Positions 8,597 to 18,563 are shown, numbered from the stretch's first letter. The stretch is DNA of 54,276 nucleotides from an uncultured Bacteroidales bacterium (GCA_946412245.1 CAMKGM010000016.1:1-54276), one strand, 5' to 3'. The notes: a model not told the origin generated them from the letters alone. Numbers and translations are program-made.

Positions 8597-8652
8597 GTAA
8601 AAAATTGAACACAAAATGACTTTTCAGGGCATTTTCTGTACAAAATTTTACT
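8597..8652. repeat. 56-bp direct repeat, copy upstream of hydA2
   Basis: Second copy of the 6459-6514 element with four mismatches. It begins 185 bp upstream of the hydA2 ATG and lies between the hydC terminator and hydA2. Its shared presence upstream of abiEi and hydA2 suggests duplication or a common regulatory element. Confidence 0.85.
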
Positions 8653-8719
8653 ATTCACCATGCCAGGCAACGGTAGTAGACGCTTTTCAGAGTTTTTCTC
8701 TAAAATGGCCAATAAAAAA

Positions 8720-8757
8720 CATCAGCCACAAAACACATGGGGTGCTTGTGGCTGATG
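8720..8757 (-). terminator. Rho-independent terminator after hydC
   Basis: A 12-bp perfect stem (catcagccacaa with ttgtggctgatg) with a 14-base loop, followed on the minus strand by a T-rich run at 8719-8713. It ends the hydB-hydA-hydC transcript and separates hydA2. Confidence 0.85.
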
Positions 8758-8826
8758 GTTATTGATGAATCGCAATGTATACGATTTCAGCTTTATTGAC
8801 GATTCTCAACTTGCGATGCGGGGGAA

Positions 8827-9309
8827 TTAGTCGCCCACTTCGTCAAGAATCTTCTGGATGTCCTTGGGTTGGAGTCGGCCGTAGACCTTCTCGCCGATGG
8901 TGACCACGGGAGCAAGACCGCAGGCGCCCACGCAACGCAGGCAGTCGAGCGAGAACTTGCCGTCAGGAGTAGTCTCGCCCACCTCAATCTTGAGGATGCG
9001 CTTGATTTCCTCGAGCAGTTTCTCAGAGCCGCGCACGTAGCAAGCCGTACCGAGGCACACCGAGATGGGGTGCTTGCCCTTGGGAGTCATGGTGAAGAAG
9101 GAGTAGAACGTCACCACGCCATAGACCTTTGAGGCGGGAATGTTGAGCTTGCGAGCGATGATGCGCTGCATCTCCTCAGGCAGATAGCCGTGGAGCGACT
9201 GAGCCTCATGCAGAATATTAATCAGTTCACCGGGTTTGTTACCGTGCTTGTCACAAATGGCCTCTACCTTTTCGATAACATCACATGCCAGTTTAATTTC
9301 TTTTGCCAT
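8827..9309 (-). CDS. hydC: NuoE-like [2Fe-2S] subunit of hydrogenase (HydC)
   Basis: A 160-residue thioredoxin-like [2Fe-2S] protein of the NuoE/HydC/HndA type. Cluster ligands are C85 and C90 in CLGTACYVRG and C126 and C130 in CLRCVGACG. The helical N-terminal part precedes the ferredoxin fold, as in NuoE. It passes electrons between the flavin subunit HydB and the catalytic subunit HydA in the soluble NADH-linked, often electron-bifurcating, [FeFe]-hydrogenase. It is the last gene of a tight hydB-hydA-hydC operon (25-bp gaps) and is followed by a terminator. Confidence 0.93.
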   Translation of the reverse strand: MAKEIKLACDVIEKVEAICDKHGNKPGELINILHEAQSLHGYLPEEMQRIIARKLNIPASKVYGVVTFYSFFTMTPKGKHPISVCLGTACYVRGSEKLLEEIKRILKIEVGETTPDGKFSLDCLRCVGACGLAPVVTIGEKVYGRLQPKDIQKILDEVGD

Positions 9310-9333
9310 ATTAAATAATGTATTTATAGCCTG

Positions 9334-11100
9334 TTACTTAATAGTTTTGTCGAAATAGTGAGTGTGAAGCAGGTGGTGCGACTTCTCACTGAGGGGTTGA
9401 CCCAGGAATTCCTTGTAGAGTTTCTGGATGTCGGGGTTCTCGTGGCTCTTGCGCAGCTTCTTGCCTTCATCCTCGGCATAGAGGGCATCGCGACGAGCTT
9501 TGAGAATCTCGATGTTGCCATGGTGATAGGGCTGGCCGGCACCACCGATACAGCCGCCGGGGCAAGCCATGACTTCCACTACATGATAGTTGAGTTCACC
9601 TGCACGGAGCTTGTCCATGATGATGCGAGCGTTGCTCAGCGTGTGAGCCACGCACACTTTGAGTTCAAATCCGTTGAGGTCGATGGTGGCCTCACGGATG
9701 CCGTCGAAACCGCGCACATTCTCAAAGTTGATGTGCGGCAGGGTCTTGCCGGTGTACACCTCATAGACGGTACGCAGAGCAGCTTCCATCACACCGCCGG
9801 TCACGCCAAAGATGGCGGCAGCACCGGTCGATTCGCCCAGCGGGCTGTCGAACTCGCTGTCGGGCAGCTTGGGGAAGTTGATGTTAGCGCGCTTAATGAG
9901 GCGGGCAAGTTCGCGGGTCGAGATGCTGTAGTCCACATCGGGATTGCCGTTCACCTTGAACTCCTCACGTCCGCACTCATACTTCTTGGCAAGACAGGGC
10001 ATGATTGATACCACGACGAGTTTCTCGCGAGGGATGCCCATCTTCTCGGCCCAATAAGTCTTGGCAATAGCGCCAAACATTTGAGCGGGCGACTTGGCGC
10101 TCGAGGGATAGTCGAGCAGGTCGGGATAGTTGTGCTCAAAGAAGTTGACCCAAGCGGGACAGCACGAAGTCATGATGGGGAGCTTCACGCTCTTGTCGCC
10201 GGCCAGGAATTTCTGCAGGCGATCAAGAATCTCAGCACCCTCTTCCATGATGGTGAGGTCGGCACCAAAGTCGGTGTCAAATGCATAATCGAAGCCCAGG
10301 TCGCGCAACGCAGTTGCCAGCTTGCCGGTAACAGCGGTGCCGGGTTGCATGCCGAATTCCTCGCCCAGAGCGAAACGCACGGCGGGAGCGGGCTGAGCCA
10401 CCACCACCTTGTCGGGGTTGGTGAGGTCGTCGAGCAGTTGATCGGTGTAGTCACGCTCGGTGAGAGCACCCACGGGGCACACTGCCACACACTGGCCGCA
10501 ATAAGTACAGTCAGTGTCAACGAACATACGGTCGAAGGTGGGAGCGATGGTGGTGTCGAAACCGCGACGGATTGCGCCGAGAACACCCACGCTCTGCACA
10601 TTGTTACACACGCTCTCGCAACGGCGGCAGTAGATACATTTCTCCATGTTGCGAGTGATGGCGGGTGTCACCTCGTTCTTACGCTCACTCTTGGCACCAT
10701 CGTTGTAAGGCATCTGACGAATGTTCAGACGCATCACCAGGCGCTGCAGTTCGCAGTCGCTGCACTTGGGGCAAGTGAGACAGTCATTGGGGTGGTCGCT
10801 CAGGATGAGCTCGGCAATGGTCTTGCGAGCGCGAATCACGCGAGCCGAGTTGGTGTAAACCACCATGCCGGGCATACAAGCGGTGGCACAGGCGGGAGCC
10901 AAATTGCGACGGCCCTCAACCTCGACCACACACAGACGGCACGAAGCGGGTTTGTTTTTCACGCAAGTGCCTTTCAGGTCAATGTGGCACAAGGTGGGAA
11001 TATCGATGCCGATCATCTTGCCGGCCTCGAGCAGTGTGGTTCCCTGAGGCACCTCCACTGCATGATTATCTATTGTGAGTTGAATCATTTTTTCTTCCAT
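9334..11100 (-). CDS. hydA: NADH-linked [FeFe]-hydrogenase catalytic subunit (HydA)
   Basis: A 588-residue catalytic subunit with the full modular N-terminus: plant-type [2Fe-2S] domain (C38, C46, C54, C57 and surrounding), a His-Cys3 [4Fe-4S] motif (H103, C107, C110, C116), two [4Fe-4S] motifs (C155-C165; C198-C208) and the H-cluster domain with TSCCPAW (C313, C314), MPCLAKKYE (C369) and MACPGGC (C514, C518). This is the architecture of trimeric bifurcating or NADH-dependent hydrogenases. Together with HydB and HydC it would exchange electrons among NADH, reduced ferredoxin and protons in the cytoplasm, disposing of fermentative reductant as H2. A second ATG at residue 5 (MIQLTID) is an alternative start. 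Confidence 0.93.
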   Translation of the reverse strand: MEEKMIQLTIDNHAVEVPQGTTLLEAGKMIGIDIPTLCHIDLKGTCVKNKPASCRLCVVEVEGRRNLAPACATACMPGMVVYTNSARVIRARKTIAELILSDHPNDCLTCPKCSDCELQRLVMRLNIRQMPYNDGAKSERKNEVTPAITRNMEKCIYCRRCESVCNNVQSVGVLGAIRRGFDTTIAPTFDRMFVDTDCTYCGQCVAVCPVGALTERDYTDQLLDDLTNPDKVVVAQPAPAVRFALGEEFGMQPGTAVTGKLATALRDLGFDYAFDTDFGADLTIMEEGAEILDRLQKFLAGDKSVKLPIMTSCCPAWVNFFEHNYPDLLDYPSSAKSPAQMFGAIAKTYWAEKMGIPREKLVVVSIMPCLAKKYECGREEFKVNGNPDVDYSISTRELARLIKRANINFPKLPDSEFDSPLGESTGAAAIFGVTGGVMEAALRTVYEVYTGKTLPHINFENVRGFDGIREATIDLNGFELKVCVAHTLSNARIIMDKLRAGELNYHVVEVMACPGGCIGGAGQPYHHGNIEILKARRDALYAEDEGKKLRKSHENPDIQKLYKEFLGQPLSEKSHHLLHTHYFDKTIK

Positions 11101-11125
11101 GATGAATTAATGAGTGTAAAGAGAG

Positions 11126-13033
11126 TTAGAAAACTTGAATAGCATCGAACTTGCAACGTGACTGGCACATACCGCAGCGGATGCACTTGAATGGATTAAT
11201 CACATGAGGCTTGCGAACGTCGCCCATAATGGCGTCGGCAGGACAATTGCGGGCACAAGCGCCGCAGCCTTTACACTTCTCGGGATTCACGGTGTAGGTC
11301 AACAGGGCCTTGCACTGACCGGCACGGCACTTGTGATTCTTCACGTGTTCCACATATTCATCGTAGAAATTGTCGATAGTCGACAGGATGGGGTTCGGCG
11401 AAGTTTGGCCGAGACCGCACAGAGCAGTATCCTTGATGGTTGCAGCAAGACTCTTCAGGTGTTCGATGTCGTCCATCGTTCCCTTGCCCTCGGTGATGCG
11501 GGTCAAGATTTCAAGCATACGCTTGTTACCGATGCGGCAGGGAGTACACTTACCGCACGACTCGCCCACGGTGAATTCAAGATAGAACTTGGCAACCGAA
11601 ACCATACAGTCGTCCTCGTCCATCACAATCATACCACCGGAACCCATCATGGAACCTGCGGCTCCAAGGCTCTCGTAGTCAATGGGGATATCAAGGTGTT
11701 TCTCAGTCAAGCAACCGCCTGAAGGACCACCGGTCTGCACAGCTTTGAACTTCTTGCCGTTCTTCACGCCACCACCAATGTCGTAGATGATCTCGCGCAG
11801 AGTAGTACCCATAGGAACCTCAATAAGACCCACGTTGTTAATCTTACCGGCCAAAGCAAACACCTTGGTGCCTTTAGACTTCTCAGTACCGATAGAGGCG
11901 AACCAGTCAGCACCCTTGGTGAGAATGATAGGCACGTTGGCCAGGGTCTCCACGTTGTTCACGTTGGTAGGATATCCGTTGTAACCGCTCTCGGCAGGGA
12001 AGGGAGGCTTCAGGGTGGGCTCGCCACGCTTGCCTTCCATTGAGTGAATGAGCGCAGTCTCTTCACCGCACACGAAAGCACCGGCACCGTAGCGAATCTC
12101 AACATCGAAGCTGAAGTCGCTACCCATGATGTTCTTACCGAGCATGCCATATTCACGAGCCTGGTCGATGGCGATGCGCAGACGGTTCACTGCCAGAGGA
12201 TACTCAGCACGAATGTAAATCAAACCCTGATCGGCTCCAATACAGAAACCGCAAATGGCCATAGCCTCAATCACTGAATGGGGGTCACCCTCCATGATAG
12301 AGCGGTCCATGAATGCACCGGGGTCACCCTCGTCGGCATTACAAACCACATACTTGTGCTCAGCCTGATAGCCACGGGCAAAGCCCCACTTCATACCGGT
12401 GGGGAAGCCGGCGCCACCACGACCACGCAGACCCGATTTCTTGATTTCTTCAATCACCTGCTCGGGAGTCTGGTTCTGGAGAGCATTCGACAGTGCTGCA
12501 TAGCCATCGCGAGCGATGTAGTCAGCAATGTTCTCAGGATCAATAAAGCCGCAGTTGCGCAGAGCCACACGCTTCTGTTTGCGATAGAAGTCCATGTGCT
12601 TGGAGTCGCTCACGTGCTCGTTGGTCTTGGGGTCGAGATAGAGCAGACGCTCCACACGACGACCGGCAATCACGTGCTCCTTGACAATCTCCTCGGCATC
12701 TTCAGGCTTAACCTGAGTGTAGAAGGTGTTATCGGGAATCACTTTCACGATGGGGCCTTTCTCACAGAAGCCGAAGCAACCGGTCACGATTACTTCAACC
12801 TTGTCGGCAATGCCATTGTCTTCAATGACAGCCTTGAGGCACTCGACGATTTTCGCACTGCTCGAAGCCTTGCAACCCGTACCGCCACAGCAGAGCAACT
12901 GAATGTGCTCGGTACCCACAGCAAGACCGCAAGCCTTATCGCTCACAGCAGCGTAACTCAATTCACGAACTTCAAGGTTCGCTTGAGCTTTCTTCCTGAA
13001 TTGGATTAGGTCTTCAAAATTCAAGGTTTTCAC
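11126..13033 (-). CDS. hydB: NuoF-like flavoprotein subunit of hydrogenase (HydB)
   Basis: About 635 residues from a GTG at 13033 (VKTLNFEDLIQFRKKAQ). The frame stays open to an ATG at 13162, but the extra 43 residues look like translated leader. Domains: thioredoxin-like [2Fe-2S] near the N-terminus (CCGGTGC, TGCFGFC), the NuoF core with NADH and FMN sites (GLRGRGGAGFPTGMKW, NADEGDPGAF, GAGAFVCGEETALI), the NuoF [4Fe-4S] cluster (ESCGKCTPCR), and a C-terminal two-[4Fe-4S] ferredoxin (CKGCGACARNC, CIRCGMCQSRC). It oxidises or reduces NAD(H) and feeds HydC and HydA. First gene of the operon. No convincing TAnnTTTG box was found upstream. Confidence 0.92.
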   Translation of the reverse strand: MKTLNFEDLIQFRKKAQANLEVRELSYAAVSDKACGLAVGTEHIQLLCCGGTGCKASSSAKIVECLKAVIEDNGIADKVEVIVTGCFGFCEKGPIVKVIPDNTFYTQVKPEDAEEIVKEHVIAGRRVERLLYLDPKTNEHVSDSKHMDFYRKQKRVALRNCGFIDPENIADYIARDGYAALSNALQNQTPEQVIEEIKKSGLRGRGGAGFPTGMKWGFARGYQAEHKYVVCNADEGDPGAFMDRSIMEGDPHSVIEAMAICGFCIGADQGLIYIRAEYPLAVNRLRIAIDQAREYGMLGKNIMGSDFSFDVEIRYGAGAFVCGEETALIHSMEGKRGEPTLKPPFPAESGYNGYPTNVNNVETLANVPIILTKGADWFASIGTEKSKGTKVFALAGKINNVGLIEVPMGTTLREIIYDIGGGVKNGKKFKAVQTGGPSGGCLTEKHLDIPIDYESLGAAGSMMGSGGMIVMDEDDCMVSVAKFYLEFTVGESCGKCTPCRIGNKRMLEILTRITEGKGTMDDIEHLKSLAATIKDTALCGLGQTSPNPILSTIDNFYDEYVEHVKNHKCRAGQCKALLTYTVNPEKCKGCGACARNCPADAIMGDVRKPHVINPFKCIRCGMCQSRCKFDAIQVF

Positions 13034-13266
13034 AAAAAAATGATTTTTTAAGTTATTAGTTATTAGTTGTTTAATTGGGAATACATATTGTCTAGAACAG
13101 AACCGCATGAGATGCAGTCCTGAAAAACCACACGAAGTTACTGATTTTATTTTGATTATCAATCAAATTAATAGGTCTTTTAACATATTTTCAAGATTTA
13201 GGCAAAAGTTGCTGAAATACCGCACACGACAAAAAAACACACTTTAATTTGCGTTTTTTATTCATT

Positions 13267-13300
13267 TTTGTTTTCAGTGACATAAAAATGACTAACTTTG
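13267..13300 (+). promoter_or_regulatory. Promoter of polysaccharide-export gene
   Basis: TTTG at 13267-13270 and TAACTTTG at 13293-13300 with a 22-bp gap resemble the Bacteroidetes -33/-7 pair. The ATG is at 13332. Confidence 0.6.
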
Positions 13301-13331
13301 TGGCTTAGAAAACCAAAACTTTAAACGCTAT

Positions 13332-14135
13332 ATGAAAAATTATTCCCTTCTTCTGTTGGCTCTCATCGCCATCATCATGGGCAGTTGCAAAACGCCCACC
13401 AACATTGCCTACATGCAAGACGCCGACCAACTTCCCGCCGAGGTGCTGAACGCCACGGCCAAGGCCGTTGACCCCGTCATCATGCCGGGCGACATCCTTC
13501 AAATCAATGTTGGTAGCCTCAATGCCGAAGCCGTCAAGCCCTTCAACAAGACTGAGTATCTGGCAACCACCCCAACCATGAACAACAACGACCAGGAGAA
13601 CTCCATTTACTACTACTTGGTTGACAACAATGGCTATATTGACTTCCCGATGCTGGGCCAGTTGCACATTGGCGGCATGACGCAGAGTGCTGTACAGAAC
13701 CACATCGCATCGCTGATTTATCCCCGCTACTTGACCGAGAAGCCCAATGTTGAGGTTCGTTTCAAGAACTTCCACGTCTATGTGCTGGGCGAGGTGAAGA
13801 GCCCCGGTATGCTCAAGGCCGCCAACGGTCGCATGAATGTGCTTGAGGCCATAGCTCAGGCAGGTGACCTGAACATTCAGGGCCGCCGCGACAACGTGAT
13901 GGTGATTCACACCAATGCCGACGGCAGTCGCAGCGTGAACCGCATCAGCCTGCTCGACAAGAACTTGCTCGTGTCACCGCACTTCAATTTGCAACAAAAC
14001 GACATCATCTATGTGGAGCCCAATGCCTCCAAGGCCCGTTCGTCATGGAGTGTGCCTCCCGGCCTGAGTTTGGGTATGAGCGCTGTGGGTACACTCATTT
14101 CAATAGCAACCTTTATTGTCACGCTCACAAAATAA
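13332..14135 (+). CDS. Polysaccharide export outer-membrane lipoprotein (Wza-like)
   Basis: A 267-residue lipoprotein: signal peptide with lipobox ending MGSC (C19), a Poly_export domain (PVIMPGDILQINV onward, with DNNGYIDFPMLGQLHIGG), then an SLBB-like segment (FHVYVLGEVKSPGMLKAANGRMNVLEAIAQAGDL) and a hydrophobic C-terminal segment (LSLGMSAVGTLISIATFIV). Wza-type proteins form the outer-membrane channel for capsule or exopolysaccharide. The usual partner, a Wzc-like tyrosine kinase, and glycosyltransferases are absent from both sides, so the gene is an orphan here; the partner may lie elsewhere. Confidence 0.88.
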   Translation: MKNYSLLLLALIAIIMGSCKTPTNIAYMQDADQLPAEVLNATAKAVDPVIMPGDILQINVGSLNAEAVKPFNKTEYLATTPTMNNNDQENSIYYYLVDNNGYIDFPMLGQLHIGGMTQSAVQNHIASLIYPRYLTEKPNVEVRFKNFHVYVLGEVKSPGMLKAANGRMNVLEAIAQAGDLNIQGRRDNVMVIHTNADGSRSVNRISLLDKNLLVSPHFNLQQNDIIYVEPNASKARSSWSVPPGLSLGMSAVGTLISIATFIVTLTK

Positions 14136-14198
14136 TCAGTATCCTTTAAACCCCAATCAGTCATTAGGATTGGGTTAAATAATTTGAAACAACATTAA

Positions 14199-14232
14199 GA
14201 AGTGAGATGCACCATTGCGGTCATCTCACTTC
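14199..14232. terminator. Hairpin between convergent genes
   Basis: An 11-bp stem (gaagtgagatg with catctcacttc) and 12-base loop between the convergent export gene and trpB-like gene. A smaller hairpin (cccaatc/gattggg) precedes it at about 14152-14174. The T-run is weak. Confidence 0.6.
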
Positions 14233-14276
14233 AAGTTTATAATTACTTAGTGCTTAATCTTGTGTGAGCGAAACTG

Positions 14277-15632
14277 TCATTCAAGGGATTTGACACCATC
14301 CTTGATATCGGCATCGGGCACCTCGTAGTTGCGCAGATCGCCGGCAAAGTAGCGGTCATAGGCCGCCATGTCGATGAGACCGTGACCCGAGAGGTTGAAC
14401 AGAATCACCTTCTTTTGCCCGGCTTCGCGAGCCTTGAGAGCCTCACGAATCACCGCCGCGATGGCATGCGACGACTCGGGAGCGGGCACAATGCCCTCAG
14501 CGCGCGCAAACATTGTTGCCGCCTCAAACGTCTCAAGCTGGGGAATATCGACCGCCTCAATCAGCTTATCGTGTATCAACTGACTCACAATTGAGCCGGC
14601 GCCATGGTAGCGCAGACCTCCGGCATGGATGTTAGCCGGCTTGAACTCATGTCCCAGCGAATACATGGGAATGAGTGGCGTGTAACCTGCCTCATCGCCA
14701 AAGTCATACACAAACTTGCCTCGTGTGAGTTTGGGGCATGAGGCCGGTTCAGCCGCAATAAACTGCGTAGACGGCTTACTCCCATCAATTTTGTGTCGCA
14801 GGAATGGGAAAGCCAGTCCTGAGAAGTTGCTACCACCGCCAAAACAAGCCACCACCATATCGGGGTACTCGCCCGCCATTTCCATCTGTTTCTCGGCTTC
14901 CAGGCCTATCACCGTTTGATGCAGCGCAACATGATTGAGCACTGAGCCCAACACATATTTGCAGTTAGGCGTGCTCATTGCCAGTTCCACAGCTTCGCTG
15001 ATGGCGGTGCCCAGTGAGCCCTGATAGTTGGGCCGCTCAGTGATGATTTTGCGCCCGGCCTTAGTCGACATGCTTGGCGAAGCGATGACCTCGGCACCAA
15101 ATGTGCGCATCATCGACCGCCGGTAGGGTTTCTGCTCATAAGATATTTTCACCATATAGACGGCTAATTCCAAGCCGAAGTATTTAGCGGCCAGCGACAA
15201 GGCCGCACCCCACTGCCCTGCCCCGGTCTCGGTTGTTATATTTGTCACGCCCTCTTGCTTGCAATAGTAAGCCTGCGCTATGGCGGAATTTAATTTATGT
15301 GAGCCAACCGGACTAACGCTCTCATTTTTAAAATAGATGTGAGCCGGAGTGTCAAGCAGTTTCTCAAGCCCTGCGGCACGCACCAATGGCGTCGGGCGCC
15401 ACATACGGTAGGCCTCGCGCACCACCTCGGGTATCTCTATCCAGCGGTCGGTTGTGTTCAGTTCCTGTTTTGAGGCTTCTCGCGAAAACAAGGGGACAAG
15501 GTCATCTACTTCAATGGGTTTACCCGTTGCGGGATGAATCAGCGGTCGTGGCTTCACAGCCATATCAGCGACCACATTATACCATGATTCCGGTATGTCA
15601 TTCTCATTCAGCAAAAATTTCTTAGTTTTCAT
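14277..15632 (-). CDS. trpB: TrpB2-type tryptophan synthase beta-like PLP enzyme
   Basis: A 451-residue protein from the ATG at 15632. An upstream ATG at 15755 is in frame, but the promoter at 15675-15707 lies inside that extension, so the shorter form is chosen. PLP lysine is K113 in PVGSHKLNSA; the phosphate-binding loop is CFGGGSNFSG; GAGQWG and GSLGTAISEA also match the family. The longer N-terminus and overall length fit the TrpB2 group rather than classical TrpB of about 395 residues. It condenses indole with serine, or another nucleophile with a serine-type substrate. No trpA or other trp genes are nearby, which agrees with a stand-alone role such as indole salvage (inference). Confidence 0.9.
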   Translation of the reverse strand: MKTKKFLLNENDIPESWYNVVADMAVKPRPLIHPATGKPIEVDDLVPLFSREASKQELNTTDRWIEIPEVVREAYRMWRPTPLVRAAGLEKLLDTPAHIYFKNESVSPVGSHKLNSAIAQAYYCKQEGVTNITTETGAGQWGAALSLAAKYFGLELAVYMVKISYEQKPYRRSMMRTFGAEVIASPSMSTKAGRKIITERPNYQGSLGTAISEAVELAMSTPNCKYVLGSVLNHVALHQTVIGLEAEKQMEMAGEYPDMVVACFGGGSNFSGLAFPFLRHKIDGSKPSTQFIAAEPASCPKLTRGKFVYDFGDEAGYTPLIPMYSLGHEFKPANIHAGGLRYHGAGSIVSQLIHDKLIEAVDIPQLETFEAATMFARAEGIVPAPESSHAIAAVIREALKAREAGQKKVILFNLSGHGLIDMAAYDRYFAGDLRNYEVPDADIKDGVKSLE

Positions 15633-15674
15633 TCTAAAATTTGTATTTTTATTACTTGAAATTGAATTATTGTG

Positions 15675-15707
15675 CAAAGTTATGCGATATTTCAGTATAA
15701 ATACAAA
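15675..15707 (-). promoter_or_regulatory. Promoter of trpB-like gene
   Basis: Minus-strand TAACTTTG (15682-15675) with TTTG at 15707-15704 and a 21-bp gap, a good Bacteroidetes promoter. It fixes the start codon at 15632. The remaining gap up to clpB holds only a 15-bp palindrome. Confidence 0.7.
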
Positions 15708-15784
15708 CTTTTTATTCTCATTTTTATTTTCCTCTTCAAAAACTACCATTCTCACCTATATATTGGATTAAAAATGGCACAAAA

Positions 15785-15799
15785 GTGACAAATTGTCAC
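15785..15799. promoter_or_regulatory. 15-bp palindrome between trpB-like gene and clpB
   Basis: gtgacaaattgtcac, a perfect 7-1-7 inverted repeat in the divergent intergenic region. It could be an operator for either gene. It is not the CIRCE heat-shock element. Confidence 0.35.
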
Positions 15800-15974
15800 G
15801 TGGCCACAAGGAAGAGGGGCATTGGCACACAGATTGCTTACTGTGAACAATAGAAAGGAGCAACCCGAAAGGCGCAATCGGTGACCGGTGCAACCGCTAC
15901 AATCACTGCCATAAAAGTCTCAGTTGCGTAACAAATCAGGCATCGCGCTATAAAATCGGGTCGGAATTATAACT

Positions 15975-18563
15975 ATGAACTTCAACAACTATACAATCAA
16001 AGCACAAGAAATTGTGCAGAAAGCCATTGAGATTGCACGACGCAATCAGAATCAGGCTCTGGAACCCGCACACTTGCTCAAGGCCTTGCTTGCCGAGGGC
16101 GAGGGTGTGGTGAAATACATCTTCCAGAAACTCGACATCGCTCCGGCAATGATTGAGCGACCGCTGGAAGAGGAACTGAACCGCCTGCCTAAAGTGAGCG
16201 GCGGCGACCCCTATTTGAGCGGTGATGCTGCCAAAGTGCTTGACAAAGCCAATGACTACGCACAAAAGAACGGCGACCAATATGTGACCGTCGAGGCACT
16301 GCTGATGGGTCTTTTTAAAGCTGAATCAAGTATTTCATCAATACTGAAAAGTGCCGGCATGACCGAGCACGACCTGAGTGCCGCCATCGCCGAGCTACGT
16401 CAGGGCAAGAAAGCCACCGGCCAAGAGGCCGAGGAGCAGTATAACGCCCTTTCAAAGTATGCCATCAATCTGAACGAGCGCGCCCGCCAGGGCAAACTCG
16501 ACCCCGTGATTGGCCGTGACGACGAGATTCGCCGTGTGCTGCAAATTTTGAGCCGCCGCACCAAGAACAACCCCATCCTGATTGGTGAGCCGGGTACCGG
16601 CAAAACCGCCATTGTCGAGGGGCTGGCACAGCGCATCGTGCGCGGCGATGTACCTGAAAACCTGCGTCAAAAACAAGTGTTCTCGCTCGACATGGGTGCA
16701 CTGATTGCAGGTGCCAAGTACCAGGGCGAATTTGAGGAGCGACTGAAAGCAGTGATTAATGAAATCACTAAGGCCAACGGCGAAATCATCCTTTTCATCG
16801 ATGAGATTCACACCCTGGTGGGAGCCGGCAAGAGCAGCGGCGCTATGGATGCCGCCAACATCTTGAAACCCGCTCTCGCTCGTGGCGAACTGCGCAGCAT
16901 CGGTGCCACCACACTCGACGAGTACCAGAAGTACTTCGAGAAAGACAAGGCACTGGAGCGCCGATTCCAAATTGTGATGGTCGACGAACCCGACGAGGAG
17001 AGTGCCATCGCCATCATGCGAGGTCTGAAAGAGAAATATGAGAACCACCACCAGGTGCGCATCAAGGACGAGGCCATCATCGCAGCCGTGCAGCTGAGCG
17101 AGCGCTACATCAGCGACCGATTCTTGCCCGACAAAGCCATTGACCTGGTTGATGAGGCTGCCGCCAAGCTACGCATTGAGATGGACTCAGTGCCTCAAGG
17201 ACTTGATGAAATCACTCGCAAGATTTCGCAACTCGAGATTGAGCGCGAGGCCATCAAGCGCGATGGCGACGCGCAGCACATCGCTGAATTGGAGAAAGAA
17301 ATTGCCGAACTGCGCTACAAGGAACGCGACTACACCGCTAAGTGGAAGAGCGAGAAGGAGCTGATAGGCAAGATTCAGCAAAACAAGATTGACATTGAGC
17401 AACTGAACTTCGAGGCTGAGCGCGCCGAGCGCAACGGCGACTATGCCCGCGTGGCCGAGATTCGCTACTCGCTCATTAAGCAAAAGGAGGACGAGAACCG
17501 CAACATTCAGGAACAGCTCAAAACCATGCAGGGCGACAAGGCCCTCATCAAGGAAGAGGTGGACAGCGACGACATTGCCGAGGTGGTTTCGCGCTGGACC
17601 GGAATCCCCGTGACCAAGATGCTGCAAACCGAGAAGGACAAGCTGCTGCACCTCGAAGAGGAACTGCACAAACGCGTCATCGGTCAGGACGAGGCCATCG
17701 TTGCCATCAGCGACGCTGTGCGCCGCAGCCGTGCCGGCCTGAATGACCCGCGCCGACCCATCGGCTCGTTCATCTTCATGGGTACCACGGGCGTGGGCAA
17801 GACCGAGCTGGCCAAGGCACTGGCCGACTACCTATTCAACGACGAGAATATGATGACCCGTATCGACATGAGCGAGTATCAAGAGAAATTCAGCGTGACC
17901 CGACTCATCGGTTCGCCTCCGGGCTATGTGGGCTATGACGAGGGCGGCCAACTCACCGAGGCCGTACGCCGCAAACCTTACTCGGTAGTGCTGTTTGACG
18001 AGATTGAGAAAGCACACCCCGACGTGTTCAACGTGCTGCTGCAAGTACTCGACGACGGCCGACTCACCGACAACAAGGGTCGCACCGTCAACTTCAAGAA
18101 CACCATCATCATCATGACGTCGAACCTGGGCTCTGACCTCATCCGCGAACGCTTCGAGCATCTCACGCCCGACAACCGCAACGAGGTAATTGAGAAAACC
18201 CGCAATGAGGTGTTCCAGCTGCTCAAGACGCACATGCGCCCCGAGTTCCTGAACCGAATCGACGAGATCATCATGTTCACCCCGCTCGACGAGGAACAGA
18301 TTAGCCAGATCGTGGCTCTGCAGTTGAATGGTGTGAAGAAGATGCTTGCCAAGAACGGCATCACGCTCGATGCCACCCCGGCAGCCATCAAGGTGCTGGC
18401 CACAGCAGGCTACGATCCCGAATTCGGTGCACGACCCGTGAAGCGAGCCATTCAGAACATGGTGCTCAACGAGCTGAGTCGCGACATCATCGGGCAACGG
18501 GTGGACCGCAGCAAGCCCATCGTCATCGATGCCGAAGGCGGAAATCTTGTCTTCAAGAATTGA
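15975..18563 (+). CDS. clpB: ClpB disaggregase
   Basis: An 862-residue Hsp100 ATPase, the usual length. Order: N-terminal Clp repeat domain (1-145), first AAA+ module with Walker A GEPGTGKT at about 204 and Walker B ILFIDEIH, coiled M domain (about 400-525, charged, with [12 protein letters not shown]), second AAA+ module with Walker A GTTGVGKT at about 603 and [14 protein letters not shown], and the C-terminal D2-small domain. The M domain distinguishes it from ClpA and ClpC. As a hexamer it works with DnaK to rescue aggregated proteins in the cytoplasm. Followed by a terminator. Confidence 0.97.
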   Translation: MNFNNYTIKAQEIVQKAIEIARRNQNQALEPAHLLKALLAEGEGVVKYIFQKLDIAPAMIERPLEEELNRLPKVSGGDPYLSGDAAKVLDKANDYAQKNGDQYVTVEALLMGLFKAESSISSILKSAGMTEHDLSAAIAELRQGKKATGQEAEEQYNALSKYAINLNERARQGKLDPVIGRDDEIRRVLQILSRRTKNNPILIGEPGTGKTAIVEGLAQRIVRGDVPENLRQKQVFSLDMGALIAGAKYQGEFEERLKAVINEITKANGEIILFIDEIHTLVGAGKSSGAMDAANILKPALARGELRSIGATTLDEYQKYFEKDKALERRFQIVMVDEPDEESAIAIMRGLKEKYENHHQVRIKDEAIIAAVQLSERYISDRFLPDKAIDLVDEAAAKLRIEMDSVPQGLDEITRKISQLEIEREAIKRDGDAQHIAELEKEIAELRYKERDYTAKWKSEKELIGKIQQNKIDIEQLNFEAERAERNGDYARVAEIRYSLIKQKEDENRNIQEQLKTMQGDKALIKEEVDSDDIAEVVSRWTGIPVTKMLQTEKDKLLHLEEELHKRVIGQDEAIVAISDAVRRSRAGLNDPRRPIGSFIFMGTTGVGKTELAKALADYLFNDENMMTRIDMSEYQEKFSVTRLIGSPPGYVGYDEGGQLTEAVRRKPYSVVLFDEIEKAHPDVFNVLLQVLDDGRLTDNKGRTVNFKNTIIIMTSNLGSDLIRERFEHLTPDNRNEVIEKTRNEVFQLLKTHMRPEFLNRIDEIIMFTPLDEEQISQIVALQLNGVKKMLAKNGITLDATPAAIKVLATAGYDPEFGARPVKRAIQNMVLNELSRDIIGQRVDRSKPIVIDAEGGNLVFKN

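Noticed and set aside
10081-11142. Long rightward open frame (353 codons) opposite hydA
   Set aside because: It is antisense to a clearly functional hydrogenase gene, and its composition follows the codon bias of that gene; no family features.
13034-13162. N-terminal extension of HydB to the ATG at 13162
   Set aside because: The 43 residues do not resemble HydB proteins and the A+T-rich stretch looks like leader; the GTG at 13033 gives the expected N-terminus.
15785-15799. Palindrome upstream of clpB as a CIRCE heat-shock operator
   Set aside because: Its arms (gtgacaa/ttgtcac) and one-base centre do not match CIRCE, which has 9-bp arms and a 9-bp spacer.
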